Assembly (NCBI RefSeq): GCF_900239935.1
Contig: NZ_LT965928.1
Coordinates: 1,052,197-1,116,196, forward strand
Direction: 5' to 3'
Length of the DNA stretch: 64,000 nucleotides
Source: Pseudoalteromonas carrageenovora IAM 12662
GTDB taxonomy: Bacteria; Pseudomonadota; Gammaproteobacteria; Enterobacterales; Alteromonadaceae
In this document: positions 8,507 to 18,077 of the stretch, piece by piece
Numbering within the stretch: the stretch's first letter is position 1
Layout: the number at the start of each line of letters is the position of its first letter
Notes under the pieces: generated by a model
Database searches by the model: none
Told to the model about the DNA's origin: nothing
What the model saw: only the letters and a program-made list of their open reading frames with translations
Program-made: the position numbers and the translations under genes

Positions 8507-11254
8507 TTAATTATTTACAGCTTGTGTACCACTGTTAAAAAACTTGTTACGTTGCTCCAACCATGCGTTAGGTTTTATCTCAGGGGCTGCTTGATAGTGA
8601 CGTTCAATAGTTTGATTTAACACACGTGTCGCAGGTTCAAAAGTAAGTTTCGATTGCGCGTTGCCCATGCTTTTAATTTCATCTCGGGTCATTGCACGTC
8701 CGGCATATAAAAGCGCATTTAAATAACCGGGTTCTGTTTCAAAGTTATTGTCTGTAAATAATAAAACGGCTGAGTTTAATGCCCATGTGCTATCAATTTC
8801 ACCATCTTCCTTTACGCCAGCTAACTCGCCGTCTATATAAACCTCAAACACGCCATTACTTGGTGCGGTATAAAATACAAATGCAACACGATGCCAATTT
8901 TGCGGTTGTGTATCACCAAAATAGCCGCTGTCGCTGGTTGATTTACCGTAGCCGCCACTTGGGTCGATAAACATATCGGCATCATCAGTTAGGTAGTCTA
9001 GGGTATTTGCCTGCATAACCGCGCGGTAAATATCTCTCCCTTCTTCTGGCCAATATAAGTCCATTACTAAGGTGTAGTCTGACACCATACCTTCACTTGC
9101 ATAATCGCCATTAGCGGGTGTATTTAATGTAATTAATAACCCTTCAGTGGGAGCATGCCTTGAAAACGCCATAACACCTGAGCTTGCGTCACTTAAATCT
9201 GAAATACCAAGTGCTTGAGTTGTATTATATTGTGTTTCTTCAGGACCCCAGTTTGTTTGTTCTGGATCAAAGTAGCTCAATACTGAAGGGCCATAATCTG
9301 CAGTTAAAGGGTTATTTGCATCGTCAAAATTCCACACCGTGATGTTGTTCTGTTCATTACATGAAAATAATTGATTATCGGTATCTAGGTATAAGCATTG
9401 GCTTGTTCTAAAGCGCGCGTATTGATCTAGTAACCACCATGCTTCGTCAATTGCTTCTACGTTTGAAAACGTTACACCGTTAAAAAATAATTCAGGATTA
9501 AGCGCAGCACCTTTAAATAAAGCGACCTGGTATGTGCTTGAGGCTTGTATATCATCAGGCTTTAGTAAAAACCAATCTGGTTGACTGGTAAACATGGTGT
9601 TTAAATCGCTGCCTGTAACCGTTACGCTGTATAGCGCATTAAACCCAGGCGTATTTGAAGGCTGCCTTTCTACATAATAGGCTTTATGAAAGTCTTCTTG
9701 TGTTAATGTACCCGGTGTCCAGCGGGTTTGCACAAGTTCAGGATTTAAAAGTGCCGCAGTGATATTGCTCGAGTGAGCAGCTGCTAAAGCGGTTATTTCT
9801 GCAAGCTCTAAACTACCAGGATAGTTTTCAGAAATAGCAATTTCTGTATCTGCATCAGGGGCATAACGGCCCATAATTTCATCAATTGCCAGTTTAGTCG
9901 GCTCATCAAGTTCTGTCACGCTGTCGGTTTCAATTGTGCTGTAGCTAATTGTAGGCGACGTTTTATCTTGAGTGTTAAAGGTAAGTGTTACGTCTGTAAT
10001 ACCTTTTGCATAAAAATCTGGCTGTATAACAACGCTCCCATTCTCGAGCGTAGTATAACTTTCACCGCCGTGGGTATGTCCGCCTAAAACTAAATCTATA
10101 CCGGTAACATCGGTTGCCATATCAATATCTAGGCCTTCACCTAAATGGCTTAGCATTACCATATAATCAACGTCGTCTTGGTATTGGCTTACTATACTTT
10201 GTGCTATTTGTTGCCACTGCCAGCTCATTTTAAACTGTTTGATAAAATCAGGAATTGGCTCATCGTCTATAGGTTCATCTAGCTCGCTCCATGGTACTGA
10301 GGTCATACCAAATACGCCCAAGGTAACACAACCTACTTGCACTTTAGCAAAGCCTACCGCAGCAAAGTCTTGTAACTGTTCGCCCTCATAGCGGGTATTG
10401 CTAGCAAGTACAATGGCGCTGTCATCTTGTGAGTAGCTCAGTAATTTTTCTGGCCCCCATGCGTAGTCATGATTACCTACAACACGCAAGTCGAACTGCA
10501 TTGCTTTTATCGCTTCTTCAGTTGCGCTACCTTGTGATAGTTGCTCGGCAACAGTGCCTTTTTCGTAGTCATCACCCCCGTTGGTAAAAAGGGTGTGCGG
10601 CGTTTGCGCTAACGCTTGGTTGTAGTAGGCTTTTATGCGGCTAAAATACTGCTCCTCATAACCAAATCGTGCGTGTAAATCGGCAACATGAATAAATCTT
10701 ACTGACTGCTCAGTCGCGTTAATATCACAAGTTGGGCCAATATCGCCAAAGGCTTCGTTGCGCTGCATAATAATGGCATATGTGCCAAGCGTGGTTACTT
10801 GAGCGCTTACAAATCCATCTTCAACGTAAGAGTTTTCAATAACTGTCCATGAATCGCCCGATTGACTAGCAATAAATAGCTGTCCGCCTAGCTGGTAATC
10901 ATCTGGTATTTGTATGGTAATTGTTATTGGGTTACTAAAAGAAACTGTACTTGGAGTGAGTACATGTATATCAGAGATAATATTTAGCAGTGCATTAGCA
11001 TCATCTAAAACGGTTTTTTCGTAGGTAAGTTCAGTGCTTTGCGATACTGCATTGGCAGGTACTGTGAGTAAAAAGCTTCCTTCATCAAGGCTTACATTTA
11101 GGCCTGCACTTGCAGATACAGTTAATTCGCTTGGCTCTGGCTCGACTGGATCGTTAGGATTAGTTGTAACTTGATCATCTGAACCACCACAGGCAGATAA
11201 TAAAAGAATAAATAAAGTCAAAAATGTGGTGCGAGATAAAGTTAACAAGCGCAT
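8507..11254 (-). CDS. lipoprotein with metallophosphatase (5'-nucleotidase family) and laminin-G-like domains
   Basis: This 915-residue protein has a lipoprotein signal with the lipobox LLSAC (Cys22), followed by GGSDD, so it should be membrane anchored. Residues ~45-165 look like a ZU5/Ig-like beta domain. Residues ~185-420 are a calcineurin-like metallophosphatase with ADLHARFGYE (Asp192, His194), NGGDD (Asp228), VGNHDYAWG (Asn261, His262), SHLGEG (His370) and GGHTHGGES (His393, His395). A 5'-nucleotidase C-terminal domain follows at ~450-610, then a laminin-G/concanavalin-like sandwich at ~655-860. The family releases phosphate from nucleotides or related esters outside the cytoplasm. The added sandwich suggests binding to a glycan or surface; that is inference. 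It has its own terminator and a monocistronic look. Confidence 0.85.
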   Translation of the reverse strand: MRLLTLSRTTFLTLFILLLSACGGSDDQVTTNPNDPVEPEPSELTVSASAGLNVSLDEGSFLLTVPANAVSQSTELTYEKTVLDDANALLNIISDIHVLTPSTVSFSNPITITIQIPDDYQLGGQLFIASQSGDSWTVIENSYVEDGFVSAQVTTLGTYAIIMQRNEAFGDIGPTCDINATEQSVRFIHVADLHARFGYEEQYFSRIKAYYNQALAQTPHTLFTNGGDDYEKGTVAEQLSQGSATEEAIKAMQFDLRVVGNHDYAWGPEKLLSYSQDDSAIVLASNTRYEGEQLQDFAAVGFAKVQVGCVTLGVFGMTSVPWSELDEPIDDEPIPDFIKQFKMSWQWQQIAQSIVSQYQDDVDYMVMLSHLGEGLDIDMATDVTGIDLVLGGHTHGGESYTTLENGSVVIQPDFYAKGITDVTLTFNTQDKTSPTISYSTIETDSVTELDEPTKLAIDEIMGRYAPDADTEIAISENYPGSLELAEITALAAAHSSNITAALLNPELVQTRWTPGTLTQEDFHKAYYVERQPSNTPGFNALYSVTVTGSDLNTMFTSQPDWFLLKPDDIQASSTYQVALFKGAALNPELFFNGVTFSNVEAIDEAWWLLDQYARFRTSQCLYLDTDNQLFSCNEQNNITVWNFDDANNPLTADYGPSVLSYFDPEQTNWGPEETQYNTTQALGISDLSDASSGVMAFSRHAPTEGLLITLNTPANGDYASEGMVSDYTLVMDLYWPEEGRDIYRAVMQANTLDYLTDDADMFIDPSGGYGKSTSDSGYFGDTQPQNWHRVAFVFYTAPSNGVFEVYIDGELAGVKEDGEIDSTWALNSAVLLFTDNNFETEPGYLNALLYAGRAMTRDEIKSMGNAQSKLTFEPATRVLNQTIERHYQAAPEIKPNAWLEQRNKFFNSGTQAVNN

Positions 11255-11339
11255 GTACTGCTTCCCTGAATCTAGTTAAAAATTAATCAGGAGATAATAC
11301 CAGTTAACACCGCTGTGACATAGAAAATTGAGGAAATTT

Positions 11340-11360
11340 CCCCCATAGGAGCTATGGGGG
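11340..11360 (-). terminator. hairpin between the peptide transporter and lipoprotein genes
   Basis: A perfect 9-bp stem CCCCCATAG / CTATGGGGG with a 3-base loop lies 37 bp past the transporter stop. Only a weak T tract follows on the minus strand, so it may terminate inefficiently or act as an RNA end-protecting hairpin. Confidence 0.6.
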
Positions 11361-11397
11361 AGGTTTTATTAATATTTATTTGAATTGCAGATAAATA

Positions 11398-12891
11398 TTA
11401 AGCGATTTTTTCTTCTAAGCCTTGTTTTTCCCATACTTTAGCTTTAAAGCTCATAAGTACTAAAACAATACCAACACCAATGCTAAATAATGCAATTTGT
11501 AGGTATAGGTTAGGAATTTCATCAACGTTATTCGGATCAAAATTACCAGCAAGTAAGCCTGCGATAATGTTACCAATAGAATAAGTTAATACAAACACAC
11601 CCATCATTTGGCCTGTGTAGCGCTTAGGTGATAGTTTACTTACAGCACTTAATGCTACAGGGCTTAAACAAAGCTCACCCACAGCATGTAAAAAGTAAGT
11701 AGTAACAAGCCAGTAAGGCGCAACCTTTAAACCTTCAGCAGCGTACTGAGCCGCCATAAACATAACTAAAAAGCCTGATGCCATGATAATTAAACCAAGA
11801 GCACATTTAACGCTGTAGCTAGGTGAAACTAAGCTTTTAGATAAGTTAATCCAAAGCGCTGCAAAAAATGGCGATAGAGCAATAATAAACAACGAGTTTA
11901 ACGACTGGAACCACGTTGTTGGAATTTCAAAAGTACCAATAAGGCGGTCAGTATAATCACGGGCAAATAAGTTTAGTGATGAACCCGCTTGCTCAAAGCC
12001 AGACCAAAAACAGGCTGAGGCAATACATACTAAAAATAGTGCCCACATTCTTTGTTTTTCTGCGGCAGTTAATTTACCTTTAAAGTAGATAAGGCCAAAA
12101 TAAACAAAAAAGATCACAGTAAATACTACAGCAGTATAACCTGCAACTACTGTCGGATTAATAATGATAACGCCAGTCATTGCAGCAATAGTTACTGCAG
12201 CAGCTGCAACTATAAATAAGAAAATACCGCCCCAAGCGCGTGAAGCACCTTTTGGACCTAATGGATTTGCAGGTAAAGCGCTGTGTTCAGGTAAATTATT
12301 AAGTGTACGCTTGTACTGTATTAAACCAATAGCCATACCTACAGCTGCCGCGCCAAATGCCCAGTGCCAGCCTACGTTTTCCATAAAGTAACCACATACG
12401 TAGTAACCAATTAAAGAACCTAAGTTAATACCCATGTAGTAAATAGCGTAACCGCCATCACGGCGCTCATCAGCATCGCTGTATAATTGGCCTACCATTG
12501 CACTGATATTTGGTTTAAGTAAACCAGTACCTGTTGCTACAAATATTAAACCAATAAAAAATGAATAATCATGTGGGATAGCCAAAATAATATGACCAAT
12601 CATAATGATTATACCGCCATACCACACTGCTTTTTGGCCACCGAATAATCTATCGGCAAGCCAACCACCAGGTAAACCTAAAAAGTATACCGCGCCTGTG
12701 TATAAGCCGTAAATTGCAGCAGCTGATGCAACGGTAAAGGCAAGGCCTTCTTCTTGTAAGCTTGCTGTCATGAACAATACGAGCATAGCTCGCATACCGT
12801 AATAACTCATTCGTTCCCACATTTCAGTGAAGAACAATGTTGAAAGTCCTTTAGGGTGGCCAAACCAGCCACTATCTGGAGCTGAACTCAT
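11398..12891 (-). CDS. POT-family proton-dependent di/tripeptide transporter
   Basis: This 497-residue inner-membrane protein with about 14 hydrophobic helices imports small peptides with protons. The POT signature is plain at the N-terminus: FFTEMWERMSYYGMRAMLVL contains the ExxER motif plus YYG, and GGWLADRLFGGQKAV is the helix 2-3 loop. Length and layout fit the DtpT/DtpD group. It is flanked by intergenic regions on both sides and is probably transcribed alone. The neighbouring secreted phosphatase lipoprotein may share a nutrient-scavenging theme, but no direct link is shown. Confidence 0.93.
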   Translation of the reverse strand: MSSAPDSGWFGHPKGLSTLFFTEMWERMSYYGMRAMLVLFMTASLQEEGLAFTVASAAAIYGLYTGAVYFLGLPGGWLADRLFGGQKAVWYGGIIIMIGHIILAIPHDYSFFIGLIFVATGTGLLKPNISAMVGQLYSDADERRDGGYAIYYMGINLGSLIGYYVCGYFMENVGWHWAFGAAAVGMAIGLIQYKRTLNNLPEHSALPANPLGPKGASRAWGGIFLFIVAAAAVTIAAMTGVIIINPTVVAGYTAVVFTVIFFVYFGLIYFKGKLTAAEKQRMWALFLVCIASACFWSGFEQAGSSLNLFARDYTDRLIGTFEIPTTWFQSLNSLFIIALSPFFAALWINLSKSLVSPSYSVKCALGLIIMASGFLVMFMAAQYAAEGLKVAPYWLVTTYFLHAVGELCLSPVALSAVSKLSPKRYTGQMMGVFVLTYSIGNIIAGLLAGNFDPNNVDEIPNLYLQIALFSIGVGIVLVLMSFKAKVWEKQGLEEKIA

Positions 12892-13137
12892 ATTTACTTC
12901 CTAACTTTAAGTATTGTTTTGATGGCCTTATAATTTTTTGCTTTAGCTATTTTAGGATTTGTACGTACTAAAATGCTCGACCATCAGTATATTATTTGTA
13001 GCTAAGATAATGATTTGCTATATGGTAGTAACACCACAAGGTAAGAGACACACCCTTATCCTAGTTACAATTGCGCTCAAGTATACATATACCTTAGTGC
13101 GAGGGGAAGCATTCGCGATGTATCACCGCCTACCGCG

Positions 13138-16100
13138 TTAAAAGTCAGCGTAAGGAATAATCGGCGTGCCCGGAAACTCTAATGTACCGTATACAGGGTT
13201 AAAATAGTAACGGATATACAGCTGGCCAAAGTTCGGCTCGTAAAAGTCAGAGCGGTCAATGGCTAAGTAACCACCAAAAAACCAATGTGGTGTTACACGG
13301 TACTCAAAGCTACCTTCTATATTATACGAGACCCCTGAGCTGTCATCACTTGCAAACACAGGGTCAACGCCAGTAGTCAGCTCTCTCTCGTAAGCTTGTA
13401 ATTGAAGGTCGGGATCGTTAGGGAAAAAGTCAATCGCTTGAGTTTTGGTTTGTGAATACGATACACCGGTTTTTAAGCGATAAACAAAATCATCACCCCA
13501 CCGCGCGTCATAACTTAAAGGAACTGATAAGCCTACATAGTTTTGAGGGCTATAATAACCGCCATGACCCCAAGTTTCTTCACTTAAATTATACTGATAA
13601 GCCCAATGTAGTAGGCTTGCACCCACAGTAAACTCACGCTCTTGGTTACTAATAACACGGTAGTATGTACCACCCATTACCCTATAGCGTTGGTTATCTT
13701 TAACATTTTGACCTTTGTATAAGGTAAAGTCAGCACTTGACCAAAACCCCCAATTGCCGCCTAAGTCGTGTGAAAGATTAGCAGTAAGGCCAGTAGAGCG
13801 AACTCCGCCCCAAACTTCACCGGTGTTTATATCTTCAAGGCCCGCATAAGAAAGTACTGAACTTGTTACAGGGCGCTTTTCAAGTTCTAGGCTATAACCA
13901 AAGTCACCAAAACTATCTGCATAATTTACACCCCATACAATATCTTCAATTAAGAAACCAAGTGGGGTAGTGCCTACATCTACGCGCCAATTTTCATTTT
14001 GCCAGCCAATACCTACATCTACACCGCTTTCCTCTGGTGTGACTTCATCTATTGCACAGGTAAAAATACACAGTGCACCTTGCCCGTAGCGGCTGCCTGC
14101 AAACTGTTCATCAAAACGTGTGGTTTGTGCGCTAATACTGGTAGGGTCTATTTTAATAAACCCTTGGCCTTGCCAAAGCGGAAAGTAAGCTTCAATAGGT
14201 ACTGAGCCAGCGCCAAGTGTAGCGTCACTTTCAGTACTTGTTTGGCCGCTAAAGTTTACGCCTATCGCTATATATGCTTGATTTTTGTTTTGCTCGTTTA
14301 TTAGTTCGCGTTTAGCGCCATTTATATACCAAGGGTCGTTTTCATCTATTTTTAAAAGGGACCCATATAGCTCTTTATCGCTTAGAGTTCGATCAGGTGA
14401 AAGCGTTTGCGAATACCAAGTTTGAGCTTGCTCTGATTCATTAAAGTTACTAGCTACCTGTGCGCCCAAATAACGAAGCTCTTGATCGTTAGGGGATTTA
14501 TTAATAAGTTGCTTAGCTAAAAAAAGCGCATCGCCTGAATAATTAAACTCATTGAGTGACGACATTATTTGGCGCTGTAAGTAATCTTCTTGCGATGTAG
14601 TTTGTACTATTGCTTGCTTAGTTACTTCTTTTGCTTGAAAGTCATTGCCAAGCTCTCTGTAAGCACTTGCAACTGCAAGTAATGCTTGAGGTTCAATAAC
14701 TTGATTATTTTTAACTTTTTGTTGGTATAGAATAACAGCTGCTTCGCGTTGCTCTAGTGCTAGGTTTGCATTAATAAGTGCAGTAGTAGTCGCAGGGGTA
14801 TTTTTATACTTTTGGTCAAGCTGGTTAAGCTTCGCAATTAAATCGCTGCCACTGTAATACTGGTTAATATAGCTATTTTGTAATTGGACATATTGTGTTT
14901 TTTCGTCTTCAGAGGCGCTCTCTGGTAAAACGTAATTTTCAAACCACTGTTTAGTTTTTTTCTCGTCGCCTTGCTCTAAAAGCCACTCACCGAAAAGCGT
15001 ATGCCAATATGATGAAAGCGTAGGCTCGGCGATTAATGCTTTATCGATAAGTTGTAGGGCGTGTTTTTTCTCATCAATAGCGTACCAGCTACGTGATAAC
15101 TCGGCTTGCATCGCAGGCGTTAAATTTTGCGCTTCTAAGTTACTTAAGTGATAAATTGCCGTAGCTTTATTTTTAGTGTCTAAATGGCGCTCACTTTGAG
15201 TTAAAGACTGACTAAGTTGAAGTTGTTGCTCAAGTGCAATGATCTCTTCATCCCTAGCTTTAAAAGGAATGTATTGTAAGGTTTTAATTGCGCCTTGATA
15301 ATCATCTATAGAGCGTAAAAAAAGCGCGTGGCTATATCGAATTTGCGAGTTTAGCGGAAATTGCCACAGCACATTATTAAACAAAGCGCGGGCCTTTTCA
15401 GTTAGGCCTTTTTGCTGATAAATAAACGCCAAATCGTAATAGAGCCAAGGTTGTTGTGGTGCTATTTCAATGGCGTCTTTTAATACTTTTTCAGCCTGCT
15501 CTAAATCCCCAGCTTGAGCTAAAGTGGTCGCTTTTGAGCGGTATTGGCTGCTTAAAGATACTGAGTATGAGTCTTTAATTTGATTTTTCTGAGCATAGGA
15601 TAAACTGTTATAAAACGAGGTAAGAGCTCGATCGTTTTGATCAAGTTCTGCTATTGCAAGTAAACCAATTAGCGCACTACTATTGAGTGGATCGCTTTTT
15701 AAAACGCTTTGATAGGTCAGTGCTGCTTGTGAATACTGACCTTGAGCAAATTGTAATAAGCCTTTGTTATAAAGAACGATATCTGAGTCTTGCTCTAAAG
15801 AATCAGCTAAATCTAGCTTTAGTTTTGCAGTTTTATACTCTTCATTATTAATTGCATCTTTAGCTTGGCGTATATATAGCCAAAACTTTGCAGTTTTTGC
15901 TAAACCTTTTAATGTCTCACGTTCAGCAAAGTCTGCTGTATATTTTTGCGCGTTAGTAAAGTATCTGTATGACTTAGTATTATCACCAAGCCTTAGGTAT
16001 AAAATTCCAAGGCTACGCATAATAGCTCCATCTTTAGGGCGGCCTTTTAACGCGCTTAAAAGTAGAGGCTCAGCAGAGGTTAGTTTATTCTTTTCAAGTA

Positions 16101-16956
16101 ACTTGTCGCCTCTTACCCATAGTTGATAAGCAGGATCTGCAAGGAGTGTTTGACGCGCTTTTAAATCTTTTTTGAAGTCCTGATATTGAAGCTCCCCTTT
16201 ACTGCTAAAAGGGTAAATAGAAAAATACTTTTTAAACTGACTATCGGTTTGTCTATTTATTGGCATGCTAGCTAATGCGCTAAGCCAAATTTCTTCTACT
16301 TCGTTACTAAACGATGATGTAGAGCCGTATCGACCTAATAGCTCTATTGCAACTTGGTCATTCGGGTCTTTTCTAAGTAGATGCCTTGCATAAGCTATTT
16401 CTACTAAACCTATATTAGAGTAGCTTTTTAATAACTTTTCATAACCCTTTTTAACACTTGCCCATTGCTCGCTGTCTTGTCCATACCAACTTAAGTGCTC
16501 TAGCTCGTAATTAAGCGTAGGGTAGGTGTTTTTAAAAATTTTATTGTATATTTCGCGAGCCTGTTCGTAACGCCCTGCTCGAGAAAGTAGCCTAGCTTGT
16601 TGAATTAAAGATTTATCTTTACTCTCAATACGAGAAAGTATTTTAAGCTTTTCAACACAAGGGGCTTGCTTTGTGAGTCCGTTATCTATTTTGCTTAGCA
16701 GCTGGTTGGCTTTTGCAGATTCGCCGTTAGCAAAATCATAACGTGCAACAGCACATTGTGTTTCAATGCGAGCAGGCGCGATAGCTACGAGCTTGCGTAA
16801 GCTATCTTCAACAAGCTTTTTGTTTTGCTGTGCCTCGCCAATGCTTATTTGGCTTAACAACCAATCAACAGACTGTGTATCAATATCGTTGACTGTATTA
16901 GCACTTAATCCAGAGCTAAGCGCTAATGTGCATGCTAGGGCAAACCTTAACGGCAT
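13138..16956 (-). CDS. bcsC: cellulose synthase outer-membrane channel subunit BcsC
   Basis: The 1272-residue protein begins with a signal peptide (about 1-19, ending SGLSA), continues with a long array of TPR-like helix pairs (~30-880), and ends with the BcsC beta-barrel (~910-1272) of alternating aromatic strands closing with Phe. The periplasmic TPR superhelix guides the glucan from BcsB to the outer-membrane pore. At 1272 residues it is longer than the E. coli protein (1157), mostly in the TPR part. Its ATG overlaps the bcsZ end by 10 bp with GGAG six bases upstream. It is the last gene of bcsRQABZC; I see no strong terminator behind it. Confidence 0.95.
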   Translation of the reverse strand: MPLRFALACTLALSSGLSANTVNDIDTQSVDWLLSQISIGEAQQNKKLVEDSLRKLVAIAPARIETQCAVARYDFANGESAKANQLLSKIDNGLTKQAPCVEKLKILSRIESKDKSLIQQARLLSRAGRYEQAREIYNKIFKNTYPTLNYELEHLSWYGQDSEQWASVKKGYEKLLKSYSNIGLVEIAYARHLLRKDPNDQVAIELLGRYGSTSSFSNEVEEIWLSALASMPINRQTDSQFKKYFSIYPFSSKGELQYQDFKKDLKARQTLLADPAYQLWVRGDKLLEKNKLTSAEPLLLSALKGRPKDGAIMRSLGILYLRLGDNTKSYRYFTNAQKYTADFAERETLKGLAKTAKFWLYIRQAKDAINNEEYKTAKLKLDLADSLEQDSDIVLYNKGLLQFAQGQYSQAALTYQSVLKSDPLNSSALIGLLAIAELDQNDRALTSFYNSLSYAQKNQIKDSYSVSLSSQYRSKATTLAQAGDLEQAEKVLKDAIEIAPQQPWLYYDLAFIYQQKGLTEKARALFNNVLWQFPLNSQIRYSHALFLRSIDDYQGAIKTLQYIPFKARDEEIIALEQQLQLSQSLTQSERHLDTKNKATAIYHLSNLEAQNLTPAMQAELSRSWYAIDEKKHALQLIDKALIAEPTLSSYWHTLFGEWLLEQGDEKKTKQWFENYVLPESASEDEKTQYVQLQNSYINQYYSGSDLIAKLNQLDQKYKNTPATTTALINANLALEQREAAVILYQQKVKNNQVIEPQALLAVASAYRELGNDFQAKEVTKQAIVQTTSQEDYLQRQIMSSLNEFNYSGDALFLAKQLINKSPNDQELRYLGAQVASNFNESEQAQTWYSQTLSPDRTLSDKELYGSLLKIDENDPWYINGAKRELINEQNKNQAYIAIGVNFSGQTSTESDATLGAGSVPIEAYFPLWQGQGFIKIDPTSISAQTTRFDEQFAGSRYGQGALCIFTCAIDEVTPEESGVDVGIGWQNENWRVDVGTTPLGFLIEDIVWGVNYADSFGDFGYSLELEKRPVTSSVLSYAGLEDINTGEVWGGVRSTGLTANLSHDLGGNWGFWSSADFTLYKGQNVKDNQRYRVMGGTYYRVISNQEREFTVGASLLHWAYQYNLSEETWGHGGYYSPQNYVGLSVPLSYDARWGDDFVYRLKTGVSYSQTKTQAIDFFPNDPDLQLQAYERELTTGVDPVFASDDSSGVSYNIEGSFEYRVTPHWFFGGYLAIDRSDFYEPNFGQLYIRYYFNPVYGTLEFPGTPIIPYADF

Positions 16957-18077
16957 TCAGTGCTCCATGCTGGTTGTAGCGTCCCATCTGCTGTTATTGA
17001 AAAACGATTGTTAAATGTACTAGTACCAAATAAGTTAAGTACACTGTCGTAATAACGTGTTTGAGTAAATGATTTATCGACCATCAGCTTTTGTTGAATA
17101 GCCATCACTAAGGAGTCATCGCTGCTTGTAGCAAGTAAAGGCATAAGTGCTGAGCTAAAGCCAAGTGGGCCTCTTTTTTCAGATTTCCCTGATTTAGCAA
17201 AAGTATTTAAAGGCACGTAACCACGCTCATTAATAGTTTCAATGAAAGGTTTAAATTGTGCTAATAGCTCTTTTTTATAAGGCGCGTTGTTTGCCATCAT
17301 GCTAGCCCATAAATACACTCTAATTGCATTATAGCTACCTAAGTCAGTTGTTTTTTTATCATAGTAAAAGCCATTATTGGCATCATACATTACCCAATCA
17401 GGGCTAACGCCTTGTTTAGCAGTATCTAAAATTAGCTTGGCAGAGCCCTCATGTAGCTGGTGCCAAGGAGAATGTGGGTATAATTTTTTAAACTGCTGGT
17501 AAATAAATAAAGGAGAGTAACTGGGATTTAGTTTAAAGCGCTCATTATCAAATTCAAAACCTGATGGAGCGGGTAATAGTGATAAACCTAGACCTGAAAT
17601 ATACGCTGTTTCTTCACGCATTATACGCTGTGCAACCACTGAAGCTAAAATACTGTAGCGACGGTCATCCCAAAGCATAGCCGCTTGCGATAGGCTGTAG
17701 GCAATCCACAAATCAGAGTCGGAAGCAGGGTTTGAATCTAAAATTCCGGTCTCATTATCGTTATTAATTCCCCATTGCCATGCAGGTAAGCGCGTACTTA
17801 AATCGCCTTCAGATAAATGCTCTTGAGTCCAATCCAGGACTAAGTCAAACGTTGCTTTATCGTTGGCAATTACAGCAAAAAATAACGCGTAAGATTGCCC
17901 TTCAGAAGTCGTTATGTTTTTCTCGCTACCTAAGTCTATAACTCGCCCATCTTGGCTTATAAAGTTATTTTTAAATGTTTGCCATGCGCCCCATGGCTTA
18001 CATTGTTCTATTTGCGCGCTGGCATTAAAGGTTATTAATGCAATCACAGTTAAAAATATAGTAATGAGTGATTTCAT
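16947..18077 (-). CDS. bcsZ: GH8 endoglucanase BcsZ with Asn at the usual catalytic-base position
   Basis: This 376-residue periplasmic glycoside hydrolase of family 8 has a signal peptide (~1-21) and trims nascent cellulose during export. The proton donor Glu59 (TTSEGQSYA, E. coli Glu55) and Asp120/Asp122 (SDSDLW) are kept. The segment equivalent to E. coli SYDAIRVYMW, which carries catalytic base Asp243, reads SYNAIRVYLW here, so Asn250 replaces the Asp; the codon is AAT on the minus strand. The rest of the fold, ending FSITADGTLQPAWSTEC, is intact. Activity may be reduced or use another base. It overlaps bcsC, and its start overlaps the bcsB stop. Confidence 0.93.
   Translation of the reverse strand: MKSLITIFLTVIALITFNASAQIEQCKPWGAWQTFKNNFISQDGRVIDLGSEKNITTSEGQSYALFFAVIANDKATFDLVLDWTQEHLSEGDLSTRLPAWQWGINNDNETGILDSNPASDSDLWIAYSLSQAAMLWDDRRYSILASVVAQRIMREETAYISGLGLSLLPAPSGFEFDNERFKLNPSYSPLFIYQQFKKLYPHSPWHQLHEGSAKLILDTAKQGVSPDWVMYDANNGFYYDKKTTDLGSYNAIRVYLWASMMANNAPYKKELLAQFKPFIETINERGYVPLNTFAKSGKSEKRGPLGFSSALMPLLATSSDDSLVMAIQQKLMVDKSFTQTRYYDSVLNLFGTSTFNNRFSITADGTLQPAWSTECR

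Noticed and set aside
12959..13141. A 60-codon ORF between the peptide transporter and bcsC
   Set aside because: It has no good ribosome site or protein-like composition and lies in a spacer expected to hold the transporter promoter.
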